A stretch of 64,000 nt of DNA from Oceanospirillum sp047518265 (GTDB lineage Bacteria; Pseudomonadota; Gammaproteobacteria; Pseudomonadales; Halomonadaceae). The stretch is taken from positions 1 through 64,000 of the forward strand of contig JAKZRG010000039.1 of NCBI GenBank assembly GCA_047518265.1, given 5' to 3'. A program made the translations under genes and the position numbers. Under the pieces are notes generated by a model. That model did not search any database. It was not told where the DNA came from and saw nothing but the letters and a program-made list of their open reading frames with translations. Shown piece by piece: positions 26,608 to 34,648 of this stretch (position 1 is its first letter; each line of letters begins with the position of its first letter).

Positions 26608-27600
26608 TTAATCCGCTACATATAAATAGTTAACGGTGTAATCGATAGTGGTATTAAAGCCTGCTACGCTAACAGTTGCTGTGGCGGCGATATTGCCTTC
26701 GTTACCGCTAAAGGAACAACTGGTAATTTCCCAGCTGTAATCCGAGCCTTGGCCGCTTTGGAAGTAGCTGTACTGATCTGCGGAACAGAACACAGATTGT
26801 GATTCCGGTTTAGGTATATCTTGAATCGTGGTCGCTGGTGCGGCGATACCGCTAACGGTTACGGTTACTTGAAGATCATAATTTCCAGAACTGCTGCCTC
26901 CATCACCACCGTCTCCGCCATCTCCGCCATCTCCGCCGTCGCCTCCACTAGCATCAACAAAGGTTGGAAGGCTGGTATTACCCTCAAGGAAGGTGGTGAC
27001 TAAACTGGCATAACTCTCAAAGCTGGTACTACCTGAAATAGAGGCGGATAAATCATCCAATACCTGATCCCAAACATCACCGATATCAAAAGCAGTGTTC
27101 ATAGGATCGCCAGAAGGTACGGTGAATCCGGCACTGGTTAAAGAGGAGGTTAAGCTGGCAACTGCCGTATCAATATCGGTATCACTAATGGTGATATCTG
27201 TACCCGCAAACCAATCGTCCGGTGAACCTGATGTGGCTCTAGCAATCACAAGATTCGTTAAAGGTGTGATATTAACCGTGCCTGCGGCAGCGGCAAAGCT
27301 GTACAAATCTCCCAACGCAGAACTGTTAATCATTAATGCACAAGGCAGACTTGCAGGTGTAACTTGCCCGGTCCAATCACCATTGGCGTCCGTTGAGACC
27401 GTGCTTACAAAACCAGATCCATCGGCACATTTTGCGGTAACGGCTTCATTAGCTATTGCAGCTCCCGTTGCAGCGGTGCCTTCTAAGGTACTATTGGTAC
27501 TGGTAGAACCTCCGTCGTCATCATCGTCATCAGAATCACTACAGGCAACCAAGTTTGCGGCCACCAAACCAATAAAAGCGCAAGTCGCTAATTTATTCAT
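26608..27600 (-). CDS. Putative lipoprotein with Asp-rich and GGD-repeat linkers
   Basis: This 330-residue protein starts with a lipoprotein signal peptide and lipobox (LVAC, Cys20), followed by an acidic DDDDDD tether. Residues about 38-215 form a first domain that resembles carboxypeptidase-regulatory-like/surface-protein modules (EGTAATGAAIANEAVTAKC, NGDWTGQV, NITPLTNLV). A flexible GGD x5 linker (about 218-232) leads to a C-terminal beta-rich domain with a few cysteines. It is likely anchored in the outer membrane. No function can be assigned. Codon use is ordinary. Confidence 0.78.
   Translation of the reverse strand: MNKLATCAFIGLVAANLVACSDSDDDDDDGGSTSTNSTLEGTAATGAAIANEAVTAKCADGSGFVSTVSTDANGDWTGQVTPASLPCALMINSSALGDLYSFAAAAGTVNITPLTNLVIARATSGSPDDWFAGTDITISDTDIDTAVASLTSSLTSAGFTVPSGDPMNTAFDIGDVWDQVLDDLSASISGSTSFESYASLVTTFLEGNTSLPTFVDASGGDGGDGGDGGDGGDGGSSSGNYDLQVTVTVSGIAAPATTIQDIPKPESQSVFCSADQYSYFQSGQGSDYSWEITSCSFSGNEGNIAATATVSVAGFNTTIDYTVNYLYVAD
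26907..26946. repeat. Nine-base tandem repeat coding GGD units
   Basis: A run of about 40 bases repeats a nine-base unit (tccgccatc on the plus strand) inside the lipoprotein gene, coding consecutive Gly-Gly-Asp triplets. The unit keeps the frame, so copy-number change would alter linker length and not disrupt the protein. Confidence 0.8.
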
Positions 27601-28142
27601 CTGAGATACCCATTGTTATTGAGAGAGTCTCTGAAAAAATACTTTTAGCTTTGGCTCAGACTGAGTCGAAAACAATGTTTTCAGAAACCCTTAAAGCGCT
27701 ATGTACCCAAGTAAAATTATTTCGATACTGTCTCGCCGGTAACCAGAGAGTACAGCAACTTTCCATAGATATTTTTTGCTTGAGCACTTAAAACAAATAG
27801 TTTAGATACTTATTTAGTTAAACCCAAAATAAAGCGATACCCTGCTTTTTTCCTTTTTAACTATGAAATAGCGTAGGTCATAACCCTTCGCTTTGCAGGT
27901 AATAGATTCAATAAATAAGGTATTTTTTTATTTAAATGACCAATCCAAAATCGTCTTTATCTTTGCCTCTCTAAACTATCGCTGTAATAACATGTAATAG
28001 GAACCTTTATCGTTTTCTAGCAGGATAGTTTCACTTGCCACATGTCATCTGCTGTCGGTAAGCACATGAATAGACAGTGTTTACAGGCTGGCCGGATTAT
28101 CAATATCGAATAGGCTAAGCACATTATCAAAAGGTTTATACA
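27601..28142. other. Long intergenic region, divergent promoters
   Basis: This 542-base A/T-rich stretch lies between the divergent lipoprotein gene and the unknown gene at 28143. I see no ORF of coding quality, no tRNA and no strong hairpin. A short palindrome gaaaacaatgttttc lies near 27669. It presumably carries both promoters. Confidence 0.5.
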
Positions 28143-29186
28143 ATGTCAGATAGCACAACTAAGCCAACACCACTCGCCACTGCTGTAAAAAATCCGCATA
28201 ACGTAGAAGCGACTAAATACTACGTGTTTAATGAAACAGGCAATATCATGATGGCAAGTACTACTGATGCCAGTGAGCCGATTCAGCAAAACGTTCAAGA
28301 TGTCTTCAATGAAGTGGCGGTTTTCTTTGCCGGTATGACGCGAGCCATTAGTACGACTAAAAACCCTGAAACAGGTAAACCAAACTCTTTGTACAACTAC
28401 GAGGCTTTGGAACGTGTTATTTCTGGTTCTGGCTTATTTGTGCACGTTACCGAAGAAGATGTAATCTCCAAATCTTCTAGCTTTGGCGTAGATTTCAGTA
28501 AGGAGCTACTTGAGAATCTGCTGGGCCTAGCAACAGGTACCGGTGAAATGGCATTTGCATCCGCCATGATCTCTTCCATTGGTAAAGCTGGCTTAAAAAT
28601 AGGCGGTAGCAAGAGTAGCACTTCCAGCAAGGTAGGTAATATCGTCTTTGTTTGTGAGTATCTACTGGGCATGCCGATTATCAGCGCTATTGTGGTCTAT
28701 GCGGATTACGAGCAAAACAAACAAGCCTTTAAAGTCGGCCCATGTTTTAGTGAATCATCGGTATCAACCTCTCTGACCATGCATAAAGATACCTACTTGT
28801 TTGTGACACCGAAATTTATTCAAAACTATGCAGGGGATCTGGACTCTATTCAGTCTGACCCGGATTATCTACAAATGATTGGCTGGTTGAGTAATTTGGT
28901 CAATCAGGTGCCTTCTGTCTCCATGGTTCTTGATACCGCAAGTACACAAGAAGTCACAGACAGTTTAACCATAGGTACTCAATATACCATTGAGGGCCAG
29001 TTCCTAGGAGAAACCAAAGGGACGCTTGAAATTAACGGTATTGAATTGACGCCTTCAAGCTGGAATGAAAACTCAATTGTCTTTACGCCAACAGAAGCCG
29101 TAGCTGATGAGAAGCCTATTCTAATTAAGGACAGTAATGACAAGCTGATTGCTCAGACCGCGGGCTTCACCATAGCCTCTGCGTAA
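28143..29186 (+). CDS. Unknown protein with C-terminal IPT/TIG-like domain
   Basis: I do not recognise the main part of this 347-residue protein. The N-terminal region contains ETGNIMMAS (about 31-39), also found in the next gene, and a central hydrophobic Gly/Ala-rich stretch (about 130-200, GLATGTGEMAFASAMISSIG and VFVCEYLLGMPIISAIVV) that could insert in or associate with membranes. The last 75 residues look like an immunoglobulin-like IPT/TIG fold (YTIEGQFLGETKGTLEING, WNENSIVFTP). There is no signal peptide. It precedes a smaller relative by 18 bases, so the two are cotranscribed. Amphitropic toxin-like proteins have this kind of layout, but that is speculation. Confidence 0.7.
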   Translation: MSDSTTKPTPLATAVKNPHNVEATKYYVFNETGNIMMASTTDASEPIQQNVQDVFNEVAVFFAGMTRAISTTKNPETGKPNSLYNYEALERVISGSGLFVHVTEEDVISKSSSFGVDFSKELLENLLGLATGTGEMAFASAMISSIGKAGLKIGGSKSSTSSKVGNIVFVCEYLLGMPIISAIVVYADYEQNKQAFKVGPCFSESSVSTSLTMHKDTYLFVTPKFIQNYAGDLDSIQSDPDYLQMIGWLSNLVNQVPSVSMVLDTASTQEVTDSLTIGTQYTIEGQFLGETKGTLEINGIELTPSSWNENSIVFTPTEAVADEKPILIKDSNDKLIAQTAGFTIASA

Positions 29187-29204
29187 AGCATATACGAGTC
29201 AACC

Positions 29205-29864
29205 ATGAGCTGGATTAGCCATGCTCTGCATACCTGCATTGATTTTTTCAAAAAGCCAAAGGGCCGTAAAAAACGGCCCGATATTATTATTATCAGTGAA
29301 ACAGGCAATATAATGTTGCAGGTAAGCCCCGATACCGACCCAAGCGCACTGGACCCGAGTCTTTGGCAAAGTGCGTTTGGGCATTTTGCGTTAACCTTAA
29401 AAATGCTTGGCCCTTACGCCACAGATTATAATGCTGTTAGTGGTTATCTGGCTCGCTGTCCTTGGTTTAAGGCCAGCAACCAACCCATTCAGTTACGCCA
29501 TAAAATAAAATATCAGGATATTAATAAATATCTGGCTACGGTGATGTATAACGATAGCGACAATCCTGCTCATCACGACAAAGCTCAACGGCTTTTAATG
29601 ACCATGACCACACGGGCTCTAAAACCCACCCCCACAAGCCGATCCAGTTATGCCAAGCTGACTATTTTATTACTTAAATGTCAGTATCAAGACGGCCAAT
29701 CCAGTAGCCATATCTACGCATATAGCTTTGACTTGGCCTTATTGAAAAACACTCATAGCCTTTTAGGCCACCAGGAGGTAGAGATTGACGTAAAAGAAGA
29801 ACAATTCACCTTCCAACCAACGGCACCGACTTCAAGCAAATCCTATCAGGCTCCTCTTCGGTAA
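29205..29864 (+). CDS. Unknown protein related to its upstream neighbour
   Basis: This 219-residue protein shares SETGNIMLQVS near its start with the preceding protein (NETGNIMMAS), and both continue with a stretch ending in a hydrophobic AFGHFALTLKML/EVAVFFAGM helix. It is shorter, lacks the long hydrophobic centre and the TIG-like domain, and has a basic N-terminus (KKPKGRKKRP). It looks like a diverged, truncated paralogue or a partner in one operon. No known domain or signal peptide is visible. A MITE-like repeat starts 58 bases after its stop. Confidence 0.65.
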   Translation: MSWISHALHTCIDFFKKPKGRKKRPDIIIISETGNIMLQVSPDTDPSALDPSLWQSAFGHFALTLKMLGPYATDYNAVSGYLARCPWFKASNQPIQLRHKIKYQDINKYLATVMYNDSDNPAHHDKAQRLLMTMTTRALKPTPTSRSSYAKLTILLLKCQYQDGQSSSHIYAYSFDLALLKNTHSLLGHQEVEIDVKEEQFTFQPTAPTSSKSYQAPLR

Positions 29865-29922
29865 ATATTATCACCATCTTCCCTGTAAACATTTGTCGCC
29901 AAAATAGCTTTGCCCCTATCTA

Positions 29923-30015
29923 ATACCAATCCCGATAACTCCTTATAGAAAAAATAGGGGAAACCGGGATCAATCTAGGGTGTTGCTATCACTGATAACT
30001 TATCGGGAATGGTAT
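29923..30015. repeat. MITE-like inverted-repeat element, copy 1
   Basis: The element is bounded by ATACCAATCCCGATAA (29923-29938) and TTATCGGGAATGGTAT (30000-30015), which are inverted repeats with one mismatch. It is 93 bases long, has no ORF and closely resembles the element at 31222-31325. The shared ends and the CCTTATAG just inside the left end show a common origin. This is the signature of a non-autonomous miniature transposon or large palindromic repeat. Confidence 0.75.
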
Positions 30016-30125
30016 AAATCCACTTAAATCATTACAATCCAGCGTCTTTACTCGCTTCCATAGGCAATCATTGTCGGAAGCAAAACTATTGCGGCGAATT
30101 TACGTTTCGTTTAGCAGGAGATTTT

Positions 30126-31115
30126 ATGATTACTGTATGCGCGTTATACAAGTTTGTACGCCTTGAAGATTTTGAAGCACTGCGTGAGCCCCTGCAGCAA
30201 CAGATGTTGGATCATCATGTAAAAGGCACCTTATTGTTAGCGATTGAAGGCATTAATGGCACCATCGCGGGGCCTGCAGAAGGTATTGCAGCCGTATTAT
30301 CGTGGTTAGCAAAAACGCCAAATCTTGGAGAAATCGTGACAAAGGAGTCTTATCACGCGGCTAATCCATTTAACCGTACTAAGGTTAAGCTGAAAAAAGA
30401 GATTGTCACCATGGGGGTTGAAGGTATCGATCCACGGCATGTGGTAGGCACCTATGTAAAACCTGAAGACTGGAATGCCCTGATCAGTGACCCCGAAGTA
30501 TTATTGGTCGACACTCGTAATGATTACGAGGTTGAAATTGGTACGTTTAAGGATGCTAAAAACCCCAACACCACAACCTTTCGTGAATTCCCGGATTATG
30601 TAAAAGAGAACCTGGATACAGAACAACATAAAAAGGTCGCTATGTTCTGTACCGGCGGTATCCGCTGTGAAAAATCCACCGCTTATTTAAAAGAACAGGG
30701 TTTTGATGAGGTTTATCATCTAGAGGGCGGCATTCTAAAATATCTGGAAGAAGTGCCAGAAGAAGAGTCCCTATGGCAAGGCGAATGTTACGTATTTGAT
30801 GGTCGTGTTGCCGTTAACCACAAGCTGGAAAAAGGCCAATACGACATGTGTAACGCCTGTCGTTTACCGATTACGGAAGACGATAAGCAATCCGATCAAT
30901 ACGAAGCAGGCGTTAGCTGCCCAAAATGCTTTGGTACCCATACAGACGAGCAATTAAAACGTTTCCGTGATCGGGAAAAACAGGTTCAGCTGGCAAAAAC
31001 CCGCGGTATCGAGCATGTGGGCGGTCAGGCAAAAACTCATGCGGCTGAAAATCGTGAGCAGAAGATTAAATTGAAAGAAGAACAAAGAACCCGCAATTCA
31101 CAAAAGAACGCGTAA
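30126..31115 (+). CDS. trhO: tRNA uridine-34 hydroxylase TrhO (rhodanese family)
   Basis: This 329-residue protein has the TrhO/YceA layout: an N-terminal acylphosphatase-like domain (about 1-95), a rhodanese domain (about 120-220) with the active-site loop CTGGIRCEKS (Cys176 region), and a C-terminal zinc-type cysteine segment (CNACRLP ... CPKCF) with a Lys/Glu/Arg-rich tail. TrhO makes 5-hydroxyuridine at the wobble position of tRNAs using oxygen. A GCAGGAG ribosome-binding site precedes the ATG. The gene is bracketed by two copies of a MITE-like repeat. Confidence 0.93.
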   Translation: MITVCALYKFVRLEDFEALREPLQQQMLDHHVKGTLLLAIEGINGTIAGPAEGIAAVLSWLAKTPNLGEIVTKESYHAANPFNRTKVKLKKEIVTMGVEGIDPRHVVGTYVKPEDWNALISDPEVLLVDTRNDYEVEIGTFKDAKNPNTTTFREFPDYVKENLDTEQHKKVAMFCTGGIRCEKSTAYLKEQGFDEVYHLEGGILKYLEEVPEEESLWQGECYVFDGRVAVNHKLEKGQYDMCNACRLPITEDDKQSDQYEAGVSCPKCFGTHTDEQLKRFRDREKQVQLAKTRGIEHVGGQAKTHAAENREQKIKLKEEQRTRNSQKNA

Positions 31116-31132
31116 TTCCAAGCATCTATTTT

Positions 31133-31200
31133 TTGTTATACCGTAAAAATCGGGTCAAATCTGGAAAGCCACAGATTTGATCAGATTTTTACGATAACAA
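31133..31200 (+). repeat. Long imperfect palindrome after trhO
   Basis: Outer arms ttgttat (31133-31139) and ataacaa (31194-31200) enclose further pairing arms cgtaaaaatc/gatttttacg and tcaaatctg/cagatttga around a short loop. The whole 68-base segment would fold into one long hairpin. There is no U tract, so it is not a normal terminator. It begins 17 bases after the trhO stop and may be a 3' stabiliser or another small repeat. Confidence 0.6.
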
Positions 31201-31221
31201 GCATAAGCAAACCTCTCAATA

Positions 31222-31325
31222 ATACCAATCCCGATAATTCCTTATAGATGAACAATAAGGAAAAACTGATTACTCATAAGTGTATTCGTAGGTTGTTATC
31301 ATTAACAACTTATCGGGAATGGTAA
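31222..31325. repeat. MITE-like inverted-repeat element, copy 2
   Basis: The ends ATACCAATCCCGATAA (31222-31237) and TTATCGGGAATGGTA (31310-31324) are the same as in the copy at 29923-30015. The interior has diverged but keeps CCTTATAG inside the left end and a GTTGTTATC stretch near the right. The two copies are in the same orientation and flank trhO. Confidence 0.75.
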
Positions 31326-31377
31326 TACCGCTACTGCCACCCAAAAGATCGCAAGGTTCAATCTGTGCTTATAATGT

Positions 31378-32865
31378 CTAACGCTGACTTGTTCGCAGTA
31401 AACCTATCACCTCTGCCAATTTGCCCATGTCACTCTGACTCAACCCTTTGTGAGCCTTTTGTAATAAGCGGGTTAGCCGTATCTGCTCTGTCTTGGAAAG
31501 ACGTTCTAGACGATGGGTCATGCTTCTCTCTTGAACATTTAACGCCATCCGATCCGCATGATTTTTATCACACAGTGCCTCTAAAAAATCCAACTGCCGT
31601 CCTAAGACAACAAAAGCAAAAGCCGTTTCTTTTACCGGCCCTGCGGTGAGCATTTTACCGGCAACAGGAATACCCTTAATGTTTAAAACATCGGTTTTCC
31701 AAGTTGCTGCTAAAGAGGCTAGCCCAGTGACTAAACCACCCGCTAAGGCTCCCGCCATAAGAGATGCTCCACCGACACCGGCATCAATAACAGCCCCAGA
31801 CGCTGCCCCCGCTGCTGCAGAAAGAGCAATCAATTTTTTCCGATCCAGACCAAAAATATACCAAGTGGATTGGTCAAAAAGATCGGGGAAATCCGTTTGC
31901 AATTGGCTGGATTGAGTCTGTAAACGCGTTAGCGCATAAAGAGACTGCAGTTGCTGCCAACAATGGCTCTCATGATGCCTTAATACCGTTTGATATTGTT
32001 TCGCCAATTGTGCTTTTAAGGCTGTCTCTGCAAATTGCGCGGGCACCTTGATCTGCTGCGTTTCAGAAAGGATATTTGCCAGACATTCAGCCACCAGATA
32101 AGCACTTTGCATATCCACTTTTGCTTGGTGATCTTTTAATAACGACAATGCCCGCTCGATGGCTGGCCGCCAAGGCTCATAAAGTTCAGCAAAAGCCGAC
32201 AACACCGCTAGCTTCTTTTGTTCATTGGCGGTCATAGGATCAAAGACTCGCACAATACTAAAAAACTGCGACAAGGCTGATCGCCATTGCTCTACATAGG
32301 CTTCCCCACCAATGGGATTAATCAATGCCATACGCGGCTGCCCAGTCCATTGTAATATGGACATCTCCGCTTCAAACTCAGGTGAATACGGTAAGGAACC
32401 GTCTACTACATAGAGAATACCTGATCCAGCCATAATCGGTGTTAATAGCTCCACTTCATCACGGAATCGACTCGGTTTCTTCGATACAGAAGTAGTCTCA
32501 CCAGATGAGGGCTCTATTCTATTTTCTATTAGAAAATCCTGTACGGCCTCGACGCGCTGGGAAGCATTTGTCACATGGGCTTCCAACCACTCTAAAAGCT
32601 GCCTTGGCCGCTGAAAGCCTGGAGTATCAATCAAGTCATAGAGTGACTGTCCATCCACTGAGCAGGTAAAAGGCTGGGCATGTGTAGTAGTTCCTGAGAT
32701 CTCAGAAATACTCACAGCGTCCTGTCGTGTCAGGGTAGACACGATACTGGACTTTCCTTTATTCGGATGGCCCACAACTGCAAACTTTGGAATCGTCTTC
32801 TCTGGATCAGAATAGGTAGAAGAGTTTTCTGAAAGATCGGAGGAAGAGGTCTTAGAAGTATTCAT
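31378..32865 (-). CDS. DUF3482-family GTPase
   Basis: This 495-residue protein has an N-terminal GTPase domain (about residues 27-215): P-loop GHPNKGKSS, switch region SGTTTHA and DTPGFQ. The C-terminal DUF3482 part contains a Gly/Ala-rich hydrophobic hairpin (about 355-385, with GAASGAVIDAGVGGASL) that may enter the membrane. The family is known only with its DUF2868 partner, which overlaps it by four bases (ATGA) upstream. The pair resembles dynamin-like or YcjX-type membrane systems in layout; its cellular role is not established. Confidence 0.85.
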   Translation of the reverse strand: MNTSKTSSSDLSENSSTYSDPEKTIPKFAVVGHPNKGKSSIVSTLTRQDAVSISEISGTTTHAQPFTCSVDGQSLYDLIDTPGFQRPRQLLEWLEAHVTNASQRVEAVQDFLIENRIEPSSGETTSVSKKPSRFRDEVELLTPIMAGSGILYVVDGSLPYSPEFEAEMSILQWTGQPRMALINPIGGEAYVEQWRSALSQFFSIVRVFDPMTANEQKKLAVLSAFAELYEPWRPAIERALSLLKDHQAKVDMQSAYLVAECLANILSETQQIKVPAQFAETALKAQLAKQYQTVLRHHESHCWQQLQSLYALTRLQTQSSQLQTDFPDLFDQSTWYIFGLDRKKLIALSAAAGAASGAVIDAGVGGASLMAGALAGGLVTGLASLAATWKTDVLNIKGIPVAGKMLTAGPVKETAFAFVVLGRQLDFLEALCDKNHADRMALNVQERSMTHRLERLSKTEQIRLTRLLQKAHKGLSQSDMGKLAEVIGLLRTSQR

Positions 32866-34286
32866 GATAATCTGCCTCTTTGTAGCTCGACCTGGTGCTG
32901 TTTAGCAAAAAACAACCAAGTTTTACTCATCACATCGGAACGATCTGACATCTTCTTATCCGTCAGAATAAACAGAGAAACGGTAATATCTCGTTCTTTC
33001 AAGATATCCAAAACATCAGCCAACTCTCCAGTCGGGGTTTGCCATTCTTCAACCAGTAGATATACGGTTTCTCCCGAGGGAAAATCTGTGCCCTGCAACC
33101 AGTCTTCTTCCGATTGCCAAGAACCAACACCCAGATTTTTTTTCAGAAACCCCGATTTTCCTTCCCCTTTAATCTCCCGTTCAGAATCAGACAACCGCCA
33201 ACCGATTAAGTAGCCAATATTTTCGCTGGCAGCACTTTTATCTAAAGCACTTTCATCGGATAAGTCTGGGTTAAAGGAGCGGGTTTGGTCAGAAGATAAG
33301 CTTGGATCAAGAGAGACAGGTGATTCAGAAACCGGCTCTGTAACATCATCCAGCAATGGATCGATAGAGACGGTTTGTTGCTGTCTATTTAGGAACTGCT
33401 CAAACAAACTAGACACTTCGATGGTTTGTTTTAAGCGCTGGGCCAACTGCCATCGAAAAAACTGTGTTAAAACCAAACGGGGTAACAAGCCGTAGAACAA
33501 GACAGAAAGCACGACAAACTGCCATAAAGAAGAGGATTGTCCAGAAACTATAGACCCATGCCCCCCTATCTCAGATATCCGGTTTTGACTGGCTTGAACA
33601 AGATCAAATCCCGGTGCCTCAGCCAAAACCTGCCAGGGTAAAGCAATCCAATGGAATACCTTTACCATGGTTGCGCTATCAGAAATAAAGGTCGATGACC
33701 AATAAAACTGCACCTCTTGAAAGGTGGCAAAAACAAAGAAACTTAACAAACCACCCAATACTGCTAAAGCAGCCCCACGCTGAATTTGCCAAGATAACCA
33801 GGGTTGCAGCACCAGCCGGTGCTTATCAAAAGATGGCAGATCAAAACGTTGTGCAAGAAAATCATACCCGGGAGGTTTTTGTCGACCTTCTGCCGTTGAA
33901 AAGATAGCGAAGCATCCCGTAAACAAGGATAAAATAAAAGGCAAAAAAGCAAATAAAAACAACGGAGCCCAAATATTAATGGCAGTGCCAGTATGAGCCA
34001 TCAATACACCTAGCATGGTCAAACCACCGACAAGAAAGCAGACAGAATAAATCCACCAAGGTATTTTTACGGTTAGCTCTCTTTGTCCCTCTTGCCCTTG
34101 ATCTTGCTCCTTCTCCCAAAGATTCAGCCATTGAAACAACGACTGAGGTAAAGGTGCACCAGATTTAGGCGTTAAAGCATCGGATCGTTCAACAAAACGA
34201 CAAAAACTCAACCAGATAAACAGCCTATGACTGACTGAATATTTATCAAAGAACTTAAACGCTTCCGTATTGGAAATACCCTTCAT
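32862..34286 (-). CDS. DUF2868-family membrane protein
   Basis: This 474-residue protein contains four hydrophobic helices: two near residues 75-122 (YSVCFLVGGLTMLGVLM and LFLFAFLPFILSLF), one near 174-192 and one near 255-270. The C-terminal half is soluble and acidic, and ends in a von-Willebrand/Rossmann-like segment (ITVSLFILTD). It matches the DUF2868 family, which is found next to DUF3482 GTPases. Its stop codon overlaps the start of that GTPase (ATGA), so the two proteins are translationally coupled and presumably interact. The exact function is unknown. Confidence 0.82.
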   Translation of the reverse strand: MKGISNTEAFKFFDKYSVSHRLFIWLSFCRFVERSDALTPKSGAPLPQSLFQWLNLWEKEQDQGQEGQRELTVKIPWWIYSVCFLVGGLTMLGVLMAHTGTAINIWAPLFLFAFLPFILSLFTGCFAIFSTAEGRQKPPGYDFLAQRFDLPSFDKHRLVLQPWLSWQIQRGAALAVLGGLLSFFVFATFQEVQFYWSSTFISDSATMVKVFHWIALPWQVLAEAPGFDLVQASQNRISEIGGHGSIVSGQSSSLWQFVVLSVLFYGLLPRLVLTQFFRWQLAQRLKQTIEVSSLFEQFLNRQQQTVSIDPLLDDVTEPVSESPVSLDPSLSSDQTRSFNPDLSDESALDKSAASENIGYLIGWRLSDSEREIKGEGKSGFLKKNLGVGSWQSEEDWLQGTDFPSGETVYLLVEEWQTPTGELADVLDILKERDITVSLFILTDKKMSDRSDVMSKTWLFFAKQHQVELQRGRLS

Positions 34287-34648
34287 GCAATTGAATACCT
34301 TGAATTAAATGCCAAACTCATAGCCATTCAAACAGTATGGGGGCAAGTACAGTCACGTACAATACAAGGGGGAAAGAAACAGTAACGGAGACGGATGATT
34401 CATCATTTAATTAAATTAGTACGAAAAGTTATTACCATTTGATCAAATATATTGTGCTGTATCAAAATTTCTGGATTCCTCAGGGTACTTAACCACTTTC
34501 ATAAAACAAACATAACCAATTGATTTAAAACATCTTTACCCCAAACCACCTTCCTACCTATAGATTTGGCATCCTTTCTGCTTTATATGATTTTAAACAA
34601 AAAATAATCTCAAAATAAAAACAATATCCCTGCTAAAGAAGAGTCCGC
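34287..34648. other. Intergenic region between DUF2868 gene and a chemoreceptor
   Basis: This 362-base A/T-rich segment separates divergent genes. I found no ORF of coding quality, no hairpin terminator and no clear FliA promoter, although the gene to its right is a chemoreceptor. Confidence 0.5.

Noticed and set aside
26907..26946. Short tandem repeats considered as a CRISPR array
   Set aside because: The nine-base units are contiguous, have no spacers and stay in frame as Gly-Gly-Asp codons of the lipoprotein.
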